This document shows, piece after piece, positions 23,301-35,018 of a DNA stretch of 64,000 nt. Positions within the stretch are counted from its first letter, which is position 1. Each line of letters starts with the position of its first letter. The notes beneath the pieces were generated by a model that was not told the DNA's origin, did not search any database, and saw nothing but the letters and a program-made list of their open reading frames with translations. Location of the stretch: NCBI GenBank assembly GCA_002104985.1, contig MCGO01000166.1:20570-84569 (forward strand). The letters run 5' to 3'. Both the position numbers and the translations under genes were made by a program. Source of the DNA: Rhizoclosmatium globosum. Lineage: Eukaryota > Chytridiomycota > Chytridiomycetes > Chytridiales > Chytriomycetaceae.

Positions 23301-24453
23301 GCAGAGGAACCCATCCAGCCCACCAAGACGTCTCTGACGTACTGACGCACCAACCCAACACTGACGCACCAACCCATCAATACCACCAGAACCACCAACA
23401 TCCAGACGCACAATCTTGAAGCAAGGAGTTGAAAACTCGGCTGTATGGGACCAATGCGACTTTGCTCGTTGCATTGCCTTAGGCCCTGGAAACCATAGCT
23501 TGCAGAGGAACCCATCCAGCCCACCAAGACGTCTCTGACGTACTGACGCACCAACCCAACACTGACGCACCAACCCATCAATACCACCAGAACCACCAAC
23601 ACCCAGACACACAATCTTGAAGCAAGGAGTTGAAAACTCGGCTGTATGGGACCAATGCGACTTTGCTCGTTGCATTGCCTTAGGCCCTGGAAACCATAGC
23701 TTGCAGAGGAACCCATCCAGCCCACCAAGACGTCTCTGACGTACTGACGCACCAACCCAACACTGACGCACCAACCCATCAATACCACCAGAACCACCAA
23801 CACCCAGACACACAATCTTGAAGCAAGGAGTTGAAAACTCGGCTGTATGGGACCAATGCGACTTTGCTCGTTGCATTGCCTTAGGCCCTGGAAACCATAG
23901 CTTGCAGAGGAACCCATCCAGCCCACCAAGACGTCTCTGACGTACTGACGCACCAACCCAACACTGACGCACCAACCCATCAATACCACCAGAACCACCA
24001 ACACCCAGACGCACAATCTTGAAGCAAGGAGTTGAAAACTCGGCTGTATGGGACCAATGCGACTTTGCTCGTTGCATTGCCTTAGGCCCTGGAAACCATA
24101 GCTTGCAGAGGAACCCATCCAGCCCACCAAGACGTCTCTGACGTACTGACGCACCAACCCAACACTGACGCACCAACCCATCAATACCACCAGAACCACC
24201 AACATCCAGACGCACAATCTTGAAGCAAGGAGTTGAAAACTCGGCTGTATGGGACCAATGCGACTTTGCTCGTTGCATTGCCTTAGGCCCTGGAAACCAT
24301 AGCTTGCAGAGGAACCCATCCAGCCCACCAAGACGTCTCTGACGTACTGACGCACCAACCCAACACTGACGCACCAACCCATCAATACCACCAGAACCAC
24401 CAACACCCAGACGCACAATCTTGAAGCAAGGAGTTGAAAACTCGGCTGTATGG
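20342..24453. repeat. 201-bp satellite, 20 full units plus a partial
   Basis: Unit starts (word caag before acgtctctgacg) fall at 20551, 20752, 20953, 21135, 21336, 21536, 21737, 21938, 22138, 22339, 22520, 22721, 22922, 23123, 23324, 23525, 23726, 23927, 24128 and 24329. The usual spacing is 201 bp. Exceptions are two short units (182 and 181 bp, each missing one 19-bp internal half-repeat), two 200-bp units (single-base losses) and a first unit of about 209 bp. Within each unit a segment ctgacgcaccaaccca is imperfectly doubled. Because 201 is a multiple of three, long minus-strand frames (up to about 700 codons) stay open in two frames; these follow from periodicity and the single-base indels shift them. 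Confidence 0.97.
22721..24328. repeat. 804-bp higher-order repeat inside the satellite, two copies
   Basis: Diagnostic bases in the segment caccCAGACgCACAATC define unit types: g-to-a (agacacac), c-to-t (catccag) or neither. In order from 22721 they run a, a, plain, t, then again a, a, plain, t from 23525. Thus 22721-23524 and 23525-24328 are two copies of a four-unit block. Units before 22721 are mostly plain with one t type at 21938. Confidence 0.85.
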
Positions 24454-24640
24454 TTTGAGAGGCTGCCACCAAATAGAATAAATGTCCCTAATAATTATGG
24501 ATCTGGATATTTGTGTGAATTCTAACTGCTGGCAATCTTGAATTATTGAAGTATCGGGTCAACCCTTTTGGGTACAATTGTTTCAGCAATAATCATTCAA
24601 ATCATCTTGGTTTTGTGAGTGTCGTTACAGCTGCTGAATG
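24454..24640. other. Satellite right flank, no gene
   Basis: Single-copy AT-rich sequence after the satellite's abrupt end at 'ctgtatgg'. Nothing recognised. Confidence 0.4.
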
Positions 24641-25115
24641 CATGCAGCTCATCACAACAGCATCATAATACATGAAATTGCTTTTGTATGTACATATAGA
24701 TATATATCTGGGATGGTGACATTATTGCGAGTTTGACGAGTTGAGCGAGGAACGGCAACGGTTTTGTGGATGCTGAATAGCACCATTTTTAGTGAACCAA
24801 GAGCATCATAATTTATAAAATTACGTATTGTATGTGAGAATAGATACATCCGGTATGGAGACATTATTGCGAGTTTGACGAGTTGAGCGAGGAACGGCAA
24901 AAGTATTGTGGATGCTGAATAGCGCGATTTTTAGTGAACCAAGAGCATAATAATATATAAAATTACGTTTGTATGCAAATAGATAGGGACGGAGACATTA
25001 TTGGGAGTTTGACGAGTTGAATGAGGAATGGCAAACGTATTGTATACTGAATAGCGCGATTTTTAGTGAACCAAGAGCATCATAATATACATAATAACGT
25101 ACTGTGTAAAGTTCA
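24640..25115. repeat. About 140-bp tandem repeat, three units plus partials
   Basis: The word gagtttgacgagttga recurs near 24730, 24871 and 25005, giving periods of roughly 142 and 134 bp. Each unit also has aatagcrcsatttttagtg and a caagagcatcataatatata stretch. Units differ by small indels. It lies downstream of the valine-periodic RRM gene. Bases 25116-25353 show no gene. Confidence 0.8.
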
Positions 25116-25353
25116 GCATTGTTGATTGCATGTGGAATACAATGCGGTGAGTTGTGGTTTGATGAATGCTTGGTTGTTTGGAATCTTCTTTTTGTGACAA
25201 ATCCCGCAATCGATCCTGTCTTGTTTGATACAAATTGGAGGTACTTTTGGAGAATAGTCTTACGTTCACTTTACTCCCAATCTTGGAATTATGTGTTGTT
25301 CATTTTGTGAAGTTCATCTCTCAGGAACAACTTTATTTCATCAAACATTAAGT

Positions 25354-27520
25354 TTAACTAGTTCTTTGTTTTTGCTCACGCAACTGTGCCTCCAACTCTT
25401 CAAAATCCAGATCCGTCACCTCTGACTGAAACTTCTCCAAAGAGACAAGTTTAATGTTTTGGTTTGCAGCTCCCGTGTAGTGTTCGCCTTTCTTGATAAC
25501 TGTTGCGCTATTGGCTGGTAAATATTTAATCTCTTGGACAGATTGGACCGGTTTGGTATGTTTGAGAATTTCATGGGACTCCACTGCCTTAACTTGTACA
25601 ACAGGCCCGACCGGCTTGACAAACTCCATAAGTTCAGCAGACACCAAAGATTCAAAGTCAGCGAGCTTTACAGATTTAAGACTTTCAAGAGAATCCATGG
25701 ACTTGACAGGCTTGATGCATTCAACAAAAACCACAGATTCAATAGAATGGGCAGCTATAGTGGGCTCAATACGGACAGAAAGGACACCAACGTCAACGGG
25801 TCTCACAAACTGGACAGGCGCAACAGAGTCATCAGAGTTAACAGGTTCCATTGATTTGACAGACTTGACAAATTCAACGGACTCAACATAGTCAACAAGT
25901 ACAACAGAATCAACTGCTCCAACAACCTGGACAGGTTTGATAGATCCAGATTCAACAGACTTGACAAAATCAACAGGATCTGTAGAGTCAACAAACTTGA
26001 CAGTATCGACAGTTTCCACAGACTCAATAGACTTCTCACGTGCAACAACCTACCAGAGGTAACATCCTTGATACACTCAACAAGCACCATGGATTGGAGA
26101 GATTCGAAACACTCAATAGACTCCATATGCGGACCAAGTGCAACAGTATCAACAGCTTCCATAGATTCGACAGGATCAACTAGTTCATCAGAATCCACAG
26201 GTTGGGCTGGCTCAACTCGCACAACTGAAGTGACGGCCCTGACAGACTGAGCAGATTTTACGCAGCCAAGCTCTACAGGCTTGATAGACTGAACAGCCTC
26301 TGTGGAGTCAACACATTTGATCTGTTTGACAAGTTTGATGGACTCGGTAGTGTCGGCACACTCAGCAGGCACATTAGAGGCGGAAGGTTGAATGGAATGG
26401 ACAAGCTCAATAGGCTCAATAGTCTCAGCAGGCTCGGTAGGCTCGGTAGGCTCGGTAGGCTTAACAGGCTTCACAGTTTCAACGCGTTTGGTAAGTTCCA
26501 TAGGCATAGCTTGCTTGACAAGCTCGACCCGTTCGACAAGTTCAACAGACTCCACAGGGTCTGCAGACTGAACAGGATCGGCATGATCGACTGGATCGAC
26601 TGGATCCACAGGATCCACAGGGTTCAGGGAAGGCTAATTAGAATTAATGATGAGCCATAAATAAAAAAAATGTCGAGACTTACAGTCGCAACACACAGCT
26701 CAAGTCGCCGACCATTCCAGATAAACCCGTCATACATTACTAATGTTGCATGAGTACTATCACCGATAAAAACTTAACACTTACCGATTGCTGTTTCTAC
26801 ATCCTCGTAAGCATTCATTGTTATCATTCCAAACCCCTTTGAGCGACCCTGGCTGTCAGTCTCAATGTCCACACGAGTTACTTTTCCAGCCTCGGAGAAA
26901 AGATTGTTGAGGTCCTGCCATTTTGCTGATCGCGCAATGTTTTTGATTTCAATAACGAGGCTCTGATTTGTTGAAGAGCTTGCACTGACAGCGTTCGTGT
27001 TCTCAGTGGCGGTGGACGTAGCTGCAACAGATGGCAGTGATACCTTGGATGATATCGTGTTCAACTCAAACTCAAATAAAACTTAGAAAGAATACTAACA
27101 ACAGTTGGGAAGGTTTCCTGCATGAAGCTCCGGTCTTCGCAGACTTCCATATGGACGCCTTCAATCAATTGAAGGTTGAGTTTTGCTGACGTTTGATATT
27201 TGATACACATTGAGAGAGGCTGCCAACAAAGAGAGCACACGTCGCATATGGATCCTTGTAAGTGCGATTTCCAAGTTGCGGGGCTTTAACGTCTTGACCA
27301 GCGTGAAGCTTGCGAATCATCTAAGAATATGAATGAGGACGACGTCGGAAGAATAAAGTAAATCAACTGCGCACTTTTGGAGGTTTACAACAGAAATAGT
27401 TTCATCTTTTCCCACTTCAATCGGCCTTTTGTTGACTTCACAAATCCAACGGCCCAACGCCGAGTATATTTTCGAGGAGGTGAATTCTAGCGTCAAGGGT
27501 TCTATCGTCGATTTGGACAT
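25354..27520 (-). CDS. RRM protein with long valine-periodic tail
   Basis: Start ATG 27520 (MSKSTIEPLTLEFTSSKIYS). Later exons, separated by about 50-60 bp introns, include a segment with ALFVGSLSQ and one with VHMEVCEDRSFMQETFPTV. The exon at 26774-27064 is a clear RNA-recognition motif: VIEIKNIA (RNP2-like), helix WQDLNNLFSEAGKV, and SKGFGMITM (RNP1-like). It continues in a 60-nt exon (MYDGFIWNGRRLELCVAT). Two more introns, GTAAGTGTT near 26785 and GTAAGTCTC near 26680, lead into a tail of about 400 residues in which Val falls at every third position over long runs (ESVEFVKSVKSMEPV). Around 26045 the frame changes by one with no convincing intron: a frameshift or an unusual junction. The tail ends FEELEAQLREQKQRTS. 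An RNA-binding role is likely; the tail's function is unknown. Confidence 0.72.
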
Positions 27521-28690
27521 CTCGTCAAGCCACTGAGGAACCTTCTTTCAATGAGCCAACGCTTTCGATGAGATGTATGCATTCAGCGGCTTTAACGACG
27601 CTCATCGAATGATTCCTGCTGAAGCAATCACACCCGAAAGGCTGAACAAGATATTTCAATGATTGCCGGTACTTCGAATTCAAACAAATATGAAGAGACT
27701 TCAGCGAACAACGTCGAATCAGACTTTGAATCAGAAAGCCGCGATAAGAGCCCTGTGTCGATTTCGACCCTCCCTTGCAGATATGGCTTTCGCCTCAGAG
27801 AATCAGAATGTCTTGATAATCTACATATTTTCATTCGAACGGCAATCAGTGGAGAGACAATTGACATTGAGCAACATCAGAACAATTGCGGTGGCTTCAT
27901 TTGATTCATTTCGTTCGATGATATTATTCGCACTGGCACCATTGTCGTCCGTCAATCTTGAATACAAAACTGTTTGCTAGTCACAGTGATAGTAATCTCT
28001 TGACGCATGTCTGGATGGCAACCGTTGTGGCATGCTTTTGGGACTGTTTTCATTGAACAAAGACGAGTCCAAAAAGTGTTTCAATCAATCTACTCAAATC
28101 TGCTACATCATTGATTAAATGGCTGCTATGGATAACCAACAGATAAGGGACTCAATGACTCCCGCCATGACTCAAGTTCGCAAACTCCGTCTGTGTCTGA
28201 CTTCTCCTACCCAACAAACAGGCATTCCACTGATCATTTGTAATTGAACTTTTGGCGAGCCAACTCAACAGAATTCTCTCTCCTCACTAGACGCTCAGCC
28301 TTCCTGCGCCCTCAAGCAACCTCACATTGCTCCTCGTTTTGCATAATATCCACGTTCACCCCTTCAAACTCAAGCATTCAACCAATACTCGCAGTCTTGC
28401 AGCAAATAAAACGTCGTTCACAAACAATCATCACTCACAGGCATCAACCATTATATGTGTCTTATATCTCTTCGGTGTCCCTTGCAACAAATATTTGGCG
28501 GATTCATCCATCAGTAATAATGCCTCTGAGAATTTCGACCTTATTGACGTGTTGCTGCAAAGGTTTGGCATTAACGGAGTCGGAGGAGGAATGAAGGAGA
28601 GTGCCGAACCATCACATGATTTGCCGGCGTATGCGTCAAACCTCTGAAGACAGCTAATACAAGCCAATTCCCCAACGTTTCATGGAGAAC
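27521..28690. other. Upstream region of the RRM gene; no clear gene
   Basis: A divergent promoter region is plausible. A plus-strand frame at 27659-27904 begins MIAGTSNSNKYEETSANNVE and has an acidic Ser-rich start. A minus frame at 28431-28667 contains CISCLQRFDAYAGKSC. Neither has a recognisable domain or chained exons, so I do not call them as genes. Confidence 0.3.
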
Positions 28691-30350
28691 GGGTGGTGTA
28701 AAAGGTGACTGAAAGATGGCGGTCATGCGATTATTCCGTGAAACTGCTCAGTATTCACTGGAAACTTCCTGGCTTTAATTGATTAGTGTTGCGCGTTTCT
28801 TGATATAAGTGAGTAGAATGCAGTGAAAGGCGGAAGATGAATCGCGGAATGAGATAGTTGTAGGTGGATGACTGGATGCGAATGAAGGAGGACTCACGTG
28901 TCCGTGTCCCCCAACTGGCTCAATGCATTTTGATATAGTAATTAGGGTTGTATCTCTGTTGGGTGTAGTCTGGCTGGTGGTTTCGCGAGGTGAGTGGTGT
29001 CGTGTCCGAGCTTTCTTTCTTCCCTTTCATTCGATTGATTCGCGGATATTCCTCAAAATAAATAAAACGTATGCATCGTGTTTCAATGAAATTGAACGAA
29101 TGAGTAATGTGTATTCGATAAATTGTGGCTGCACGTAGAGAAGTATAACAGATTAAATTAAACGTCAGAGATAATTGAAGGATGAAAGAAGTGGACAGCA
29201 CATCATTTCCATTACATCCTTTCGTGCGCGTGCTACTTCTCACGTTGAGACTTCTTTGAACATTTGATGGAAACAATAAATAGCAAAGTACACTCCATCC
29301 ACCTTGTCCCAACTGCCACCACCTTCACAACCCACCACGGACATACGTTCTTACCGCCAATGTGAATTCAGCAAGTCCCTTCGAACCAATGCCCACCTTG
29401 GTCATGTGCAATCTGGCTGTCAAACACAATTCGAGACAGAAGAGGTAACCATATTCCGTTCGTCCGTGCTTCTTAGAAAAGATCTCTTGACTGGAGAACT
29501 CGTCTCGTGTCTGGCTCTATGAAAGGGTACTGATGCAAAGCACTCTGAGCTCCCCTCCTCTCTCGGAGTATCTCCTCACACACCTGTCTAACCAATGCTT
29601 CCACTCCTTAGAAGAATCCCGAGTCGCCGTATTATCGAATCAAAGACTACGTGACAACCATAACACAATCACCCACGGATTGTACGAATTCGACGCAGTG
29701 GTGAGTGAGACACGCTGGGAAAGACAAGAATACTGAGCCTTCGTTCCAACAGTGAGAGAAGAAAGACTTTTGAATCTACCCCAAGCAAATCTACTGTTTA
29801 TTCCTCGTGACGCATTCACTGATTCCACAGCAAGAGAATGAAGAAGTTATGTGGACATTGAATCCACCCTCAGCAATCCACCATCGTCTATTCCCTGTGA
29901 CTCAAATCCAATACCGATTGTGTTCTACATTTCGAAACTCGCCATAAAATAGACCCCCTTCTTCAGCGTTGCCAATTGCCCCACTTCAGTATTCATCTCT
30001 CTACAATTCTTCTTCCTCCTTACTTCCATCGTTACGCGAACCTCCAATGTACCAATATCATAAGCTTTTAAGTTGCGCAAAAGTCGTCTTGTTCCAGGAT
30101 TAAATACTTGAAAGCTCTCTCTGTTGGCGTCGCGCAACTCGAAATTGTGAAACCGTTATAGAATGTGAGCACACGGCAATCCCTATTTCCCTTAAATGCA
30201 ATGTATATGGAGGATGGACTGAATCGGTTGATTGATGGCTTTGTGGGCAACTCTCCTTGCCAACAAAACGAAGCTGGAGCATTCAACCCTTCAGTTTTGC
30301 TTTCATTTGAACAATTTCGCTTTTTTTAATAGCATCTAACCGATTTTTGT
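28690..30350. repeat. Non-coding lead block of family A, copy 3
   Basis: Collinear with 9760-11300 and 45530-47200. The stretch 29040-29400 is nearly identical to 46000-46340 and less like 10240-10560, although copy 2 otherwise belongs with copy 1. No supported gene inside. Confidence 0.65.
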
Positions 30351-32270
30351 TGGCAGAGAAGAGTTCAAGGTGTTATTGGTGTGAGCAGGCCAGCCCTTTT
30401 GTCCGAGTCGCTGTCTCTTCCCCTTCCCCGAATCCCTCATCGACAGCACAAACCCCACCAACCTACAATCAACCAAAGACTGAAGACTTCAACGCCCTCC
30501 TTCTCGCAGAGTCTCTGAACAACTCGACCCAATCCACAAACCAGACAAACCAGACGACTTTGACGCAGCGACACCCTGGGCAAAAGGTGTGCAAACATCT
30601 GCTGTAAAGCCTTGGACAATGAGCCAGAGTACTCGTTGTCAGCGCTACCTCTAAAGTTTCCATGGAACCATTCTTTCGCTGCCTCTCTATTCCTTCCCAA
30701 CAAATCCACCTCAAACTACATCCGCCTACCCTGCTGCAGCAATGCCTGACCCTCAACCATCTACTATTCCACGCGACGAAACAAACCTATTTATGTGTTC
30801 GGAACTTGGCCCTCTTCGGTATGAGGCTGTTGCGCATACGACTTCAACTTCAACCGTCGCGCAAACTCAAACAGGTCAATCAAATCAACAACGTCAACTG
30901 GAATTTCTATTTTGAAGTTTACCTCAACCTACACATCGACATCTACAACTTCTTCTTACTTCCACAAACAATCATTCTTTCCAGACATCAAACCCTTACA
31001 GCTATCACATATTCCGTTCATTTCTGTCGCTGACTTTGGCGCAAATATTCGACGCGTTCTTGCGGAACAGCTGTCTCAGTTTCATTCCTATCAGTCATTC
31101 ACAAATGCTGGAAACGATGCTCCAATTTCTTTGCCTACTGTAACAAACGCTGGAAGTTCTACGACGTTAGTTTAAAGTGACGGAGAGGAGGGAAGTCGCG
31201 ATGACAGATCATGGGTCGGAGGTTGATGATGTTGGAAGTCTTGACGTCGGAGTGGCTGCAGGGGAAATGAAGACAAAAAACAAGAAGAAGAGGAAAAAGG
31301 AGAAGGTTGCGGTTGCTGGTGTTGAAGGCGAAGGTAGATGTGGCGCCGGAGAAGGTTGATACGGTGCTTGAGTTGGAGTCCTCATCAGAAACTCAAGCAG
31401 TCGACGTTTCTAAAATGGATGTGGCATTGGCTGAGGTTCAGTACTCGGTTTCGCGGTCGGAGTCATGTGCAGAAAGTATATATGGTGCAGTCGTCTTGGA
31501 TCAAGATGAGGACACAATCCAACGAATATTGATTCACTGCTTCAGCACACGCGTATATCATGGACAAGTTAGTTTGAACTCTTTTATACAACCTTTACCT
31601 TAAAATCAAGGTGAGCTCTTTGTATTTGTTTTGGGAAATGTACTGAACGCAAACAGGAAACCCGAACCTTACCAATCTCAGTTACAGTCCCCCCTACAAT
31701 TGCACATCATCAAATACCAACGTCAACGACCCATTCATCTGCAAGCAACCTCAAAACACTTTCGAAATCACTGCAGTCACATTCATCAAAAACAGCTCCT
31801 CCAAGTCGCATCGGTATCGACTCTCCCTGCATTGTTTCCTTCCCACAAACGTCAAAAATTGACAGCACTCCTGAAGCAGCACCAAACCAATTGAAACTTT
31901 TCTATATGCCCTTGCCCGTAAACGTATTGGGTTTCCCTCCCTCTCCCTCCACAAAACATACTCATAACCCAAATTGCCACGGACAAGACCCTTCACGTCT
32001 CCGTCATAGTCGACAACATATCCACAAAAGAAACCCCCAAACCACACTCCCAAACGACGCATCTACTCTCGACTCCCCCATTTCCCAAACCACACCTATA
32101 TCCACACCTGAACCGAACTCGTGCGCATACAATCGGATATCTCTACTCAAAAGCAAGACCTCGACAAAAAGATGGAGGATATCCGTGCAGAAGAAGGAAT
32201 CGTCTGAAGGCTAGTGGTGTTTGGGAAGGGACGGAGTGTTGAGATGTACCGATGGATGGTGATTAATGTA
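30350..32270 (+). pseudogene. Family A copy A5 (decayed but long)
   Basis: The N-terminal Pro/Ser-rich part (VAVSSPSPNPSSTAQTP) is near 30412. The Thr/Ser region and core (SVADFGANIRRVLAEQL, with CGA intact) lie near 31025-31075. The acidic/Lys-rich part (MKTKNKKKRKKEK) is near 31270 and the C-terminal ELESSSETQAVDV segment near 31370. The piece around 31795-31890 (QVASVSTLPALFPSHKRQK) is shared with copies A3 and A7. Frames change at about 30550, 31170 and 31320. The exon-like 130-bp array follows directly. Confidence 0.55.
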
Positions 32271-33030
32271 CTGAACTCATAAGCGGAGTTTGAACGGGGA
32301 GTCGAAGAGTTCGTGTTGGTGAGTGGTTTGTTTTTTTGGGTTTACTCAATTTACGACTTACAGGTTTTTCCTTACGTGTAGTATCATTCAATAGCGTATC
32401 AAACTCATTGGCGGAGTTAATACGGGAAGCTGGAAAGCGAAGTTGGTGGTGGTTTGGTTTTTAGGCGACGTTTACTCAATTTGCAACTTAGGCCTCTTGT
32501 TGAGCGTGGTTTTGTTTATTAACATACCGAACTCTGGTAAAGTTGGGACGGGGATTCCGAGATTCAGGGTTGGTAAGTTGGTTTGCTTTTTTGACCAGGT
32601 TTATTGAATTTACGACTTTCAGTGCCCTCGTTGTACGCAACGCCATTCAGTAACATGCAGAACTCATAGCCGCAGTTGAAACTGGGAGTCGGAAAATGAG
32701 GTGGGCGATTTGCTTATTCCCTCGCATTTACTCAAATTAAGACTTGCAGTTCTCTCGTAGTACAGAACGTCAATTAATAACATACTGAACTCACAGCCGA
32801 AGTTGGAACCGGGAGTCGGAGAGTTCATGTTGGTGAGTGATTTGCTTTCTTCTTCGCTCGCAGTTATTCAATTTACAACCTACAGGTCCCTCACAGTACT
32901 GAACATCTTTTAATAGCGTCCCAAAGTCAAAGACGAAGCTGGAACGGGAAGTGTTGGTGTTGGTGAGTGGTTTACTTTTTTGCTGAATGTATTCAATGTA
33001 CAACTTGCAGCTCTCTTTTTACGCACAGTA
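32270..33030 (+). repeat. Array of six 130-bp exon/intron-like units
   Basis: Donor-like sites GTGAGTGG, GTGGTGGT, GTAAGTTGG, GTGGGCG, GTGAGTGA and GTGAGTGG occur near 32318, 32446, 32571, 32701, 32832 and 32963, spaced 125-131 bp. Each is followed by a T-rich stretch, then TTTACTCAATTTACRACTTACAG (split or altered in some) as acceptor about 45-50 bp later. The roughly 80-nt stretch between acceptor and next donor is also conserved (CTCGTTGTACGCAACG..., ...GTTGGAACGGGGAGTCGG). Some exon-like stretches contain stops. Confidence 0.75.
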
Positions 33031-33545
33031 TCATTTCAAGTTGGTAAACTGCAAGCACTGTTTGGATATTATCAGCAAATTTCCGTTAACTGGCTGGCTC
33101 TGTTGCCTGTGCAAGAGTGACGAGTTGCATCTGTTCAGGACGTTCGAATCAGGGATTTGGTGCAGAATGGTTGAGGATAGCAATGAGGCGTGGTGTGCCA
33201 GAATGCAATCTCTGTTTAGTGTGAGTTGATGGTGTTGTATCTGTGTATAATCACACAATCAGCTCGTACACATGTCCAATACCATGTCACATCACCCTTA
33301 ATGTCGTTGCCAAAGCCACTTGCAACTCTATTTTCACACATTTGATTACTTCAGTTCAGAATAAAGTTGGTTTATTGTTCAACCCATTTCAGTTGTTGTC
33401 ACTTTGAAACTTTAGAAATATATGCAAGGACAAGGAAACTGTTTGTTTCATTGTTGCAATTGCTTTAACGAAAAAGTGTATGAACCCAGTACTGAAAGAA
33501 ACTGATAGTAATGTGTACCCAATAAATGAATTCAGACTGCTACCA
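33030..33545. other. No supported gene
   Basis: Flank after the 130-bp array. Short open frames only, none repeated elsewhere in the window. Confidence 0.35.
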
Positions 33546-33985
33546 GCTTAAATAGCAGTGGGTTAGTATGGGAATGGGAGTGGGGTGTGGCTGCGAGGGT
33601 TCTCCATCGGACGATCGCGTGGTGTCTTCAGGATTCCCAGGCTCATCATCGGACCATCGCGTGGTGTCTTCAGAATCACTGCCCTTGATGTGCTAGAAGA
33701 GGGTATTAAATAAAAGGGAGGGGGTGTGGCTGCGAGGGTTCTCCATCGGACCATCGCGTGGTGTCTTCAGGATTCCCAGGCTCATCATCGGACCATCGAG
33801 TGGTGTCTTCAGAATCACTGCCCTTGATGTGCTAGAAGAGGGTATTAAATAAAAGGGAGGGGGTGTGGCTGCGAGGGTTCTCCATCGGACCATCGCGTGG
33901 TGTCTTCAGGATTCCCAGGCTCATCATCGGACCATCGCGTGGTGTCTTCAGAATCACTGCCCTTGATGTGGAGGTAGCTGGGAAG
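33545..33985. repeat. 139-bp tandem repeat, about three units
   Basis: Units contain gtgtggctgcgagggttctc and a doubled ggaccatcgcgtggtgtctt half-repeat, with 139-bp spacing between equivalent positions (for example ctagaagagggtatt at 33692 and 33831). Each ends tattaaataaaaggg. The internal doubling means a shorter ancestral unit was first duplicated. Confidence 0.85.
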
Positions 33986-35018
33986 TGTGGCTGGTTTGGG
34001 GAAAGATGAATAGGCATGAATTTGCTTTTTGTTGTTGTTGTGGCAGAGCTGACAATTTTGTGCGTGAAAATTGTCAATAGATTGAGGGTGCAAAGACAAA
34101 CAAATAGTAACTTTATCACGTGGCTCATTCCACAAAAACAGGCTTTACTTACATTACACCCACTCCGAGACACGTCCCATTCCACATCCATTTAATCCAA
34201 GATGACTCACTGCTCACTTCAACCCACTTTAACTCTCACTCACACGCGCACACTCGATTACTCAAACAACAAGGTCATCATTCAAAATACATACCTTGCC
34301 ATGTTTCATCAATCTCCTCGCACTGGCTGCGTTGATTGAGTCCAGGTTTAATTAGATGAGTGACCCAGTCATTGTGTTGATGATGGCGGCGGAATTTTGA
34401 TTGTGATTCTCAAGATAGTAACTTTCCGACCACGGATAGCAGAATCGCAATTAAACTTTTCTTGCGCAGCTTTTCGATGGCGACAGCTGTCCATTCTAAA
34501 AATATTTTTTTAGAAGATTATTGATATGTGCAGAAGCACTCCGATATAACTTACCAAACCATTGTATTGTTTGAAACACACTGTCGCCGGCTTAAAGGCC
34601 TAACACAACCTTCATACGCGTCGCTACTCCATTGATAAAGACGATTCTGGGATTGAGAAGTTTGGGAGCAGTGACCAGTATGAATGTGATATGGATTCAC
34701 TGTTGAGCACCCTGTACATAAATGTCCAATTTGTCATTGTTTCTTGCAGTATCGTGTCTGTGTTGAAAAATTAACTAACTGAAACGATCACTGATACCTC
34801 ACCCCTTCAACCCAATGTATTCACATTTATCAATCATATTCAGCTCCAAACGTTTCAGTAGATCATATAGGCTTAATATAAAGCAAATCACGCTTGTGGG
34901 TTATTCTATGAAGGGGGAAAGTTGGAAGTCAACAAAGACGGTGAGGAAAGGAGAAAAAATTTAAAAGAGGATAGGAAGAAAAGTCCAAAAAACTCACAAT
35001 CATTATTTCGCCAAATAT
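33985..35018. other. No supported gene
   Basis: Mostly AT-rich with scattered short frames. I see no repeats shared with the rest of the window except the edge of the 139-bp array. Confidence 0.35.

Noticed and set aside
22293..24416. A 707-codon minus-strand open frame as a repetitive protein gene
   Set aside because: It lies wholly in the 201-bp satellite, a second frame is equally open, and single-base indels between units change the frame. Periodicity explains it.
20342..24453. CRISPR array
   Set aside because: The unit is 201 bp of uniform sequence with no unique spacers, and the window is eukaryotic with introns.
25493..26660. Plus-strand Ser/Thr/Asp-rich frames opposite the valine-periodic tail
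   Set aside because: They are the antisense reflection of the three-residue periodicity (GTN opposite NAC); no starts or splice sites support them.
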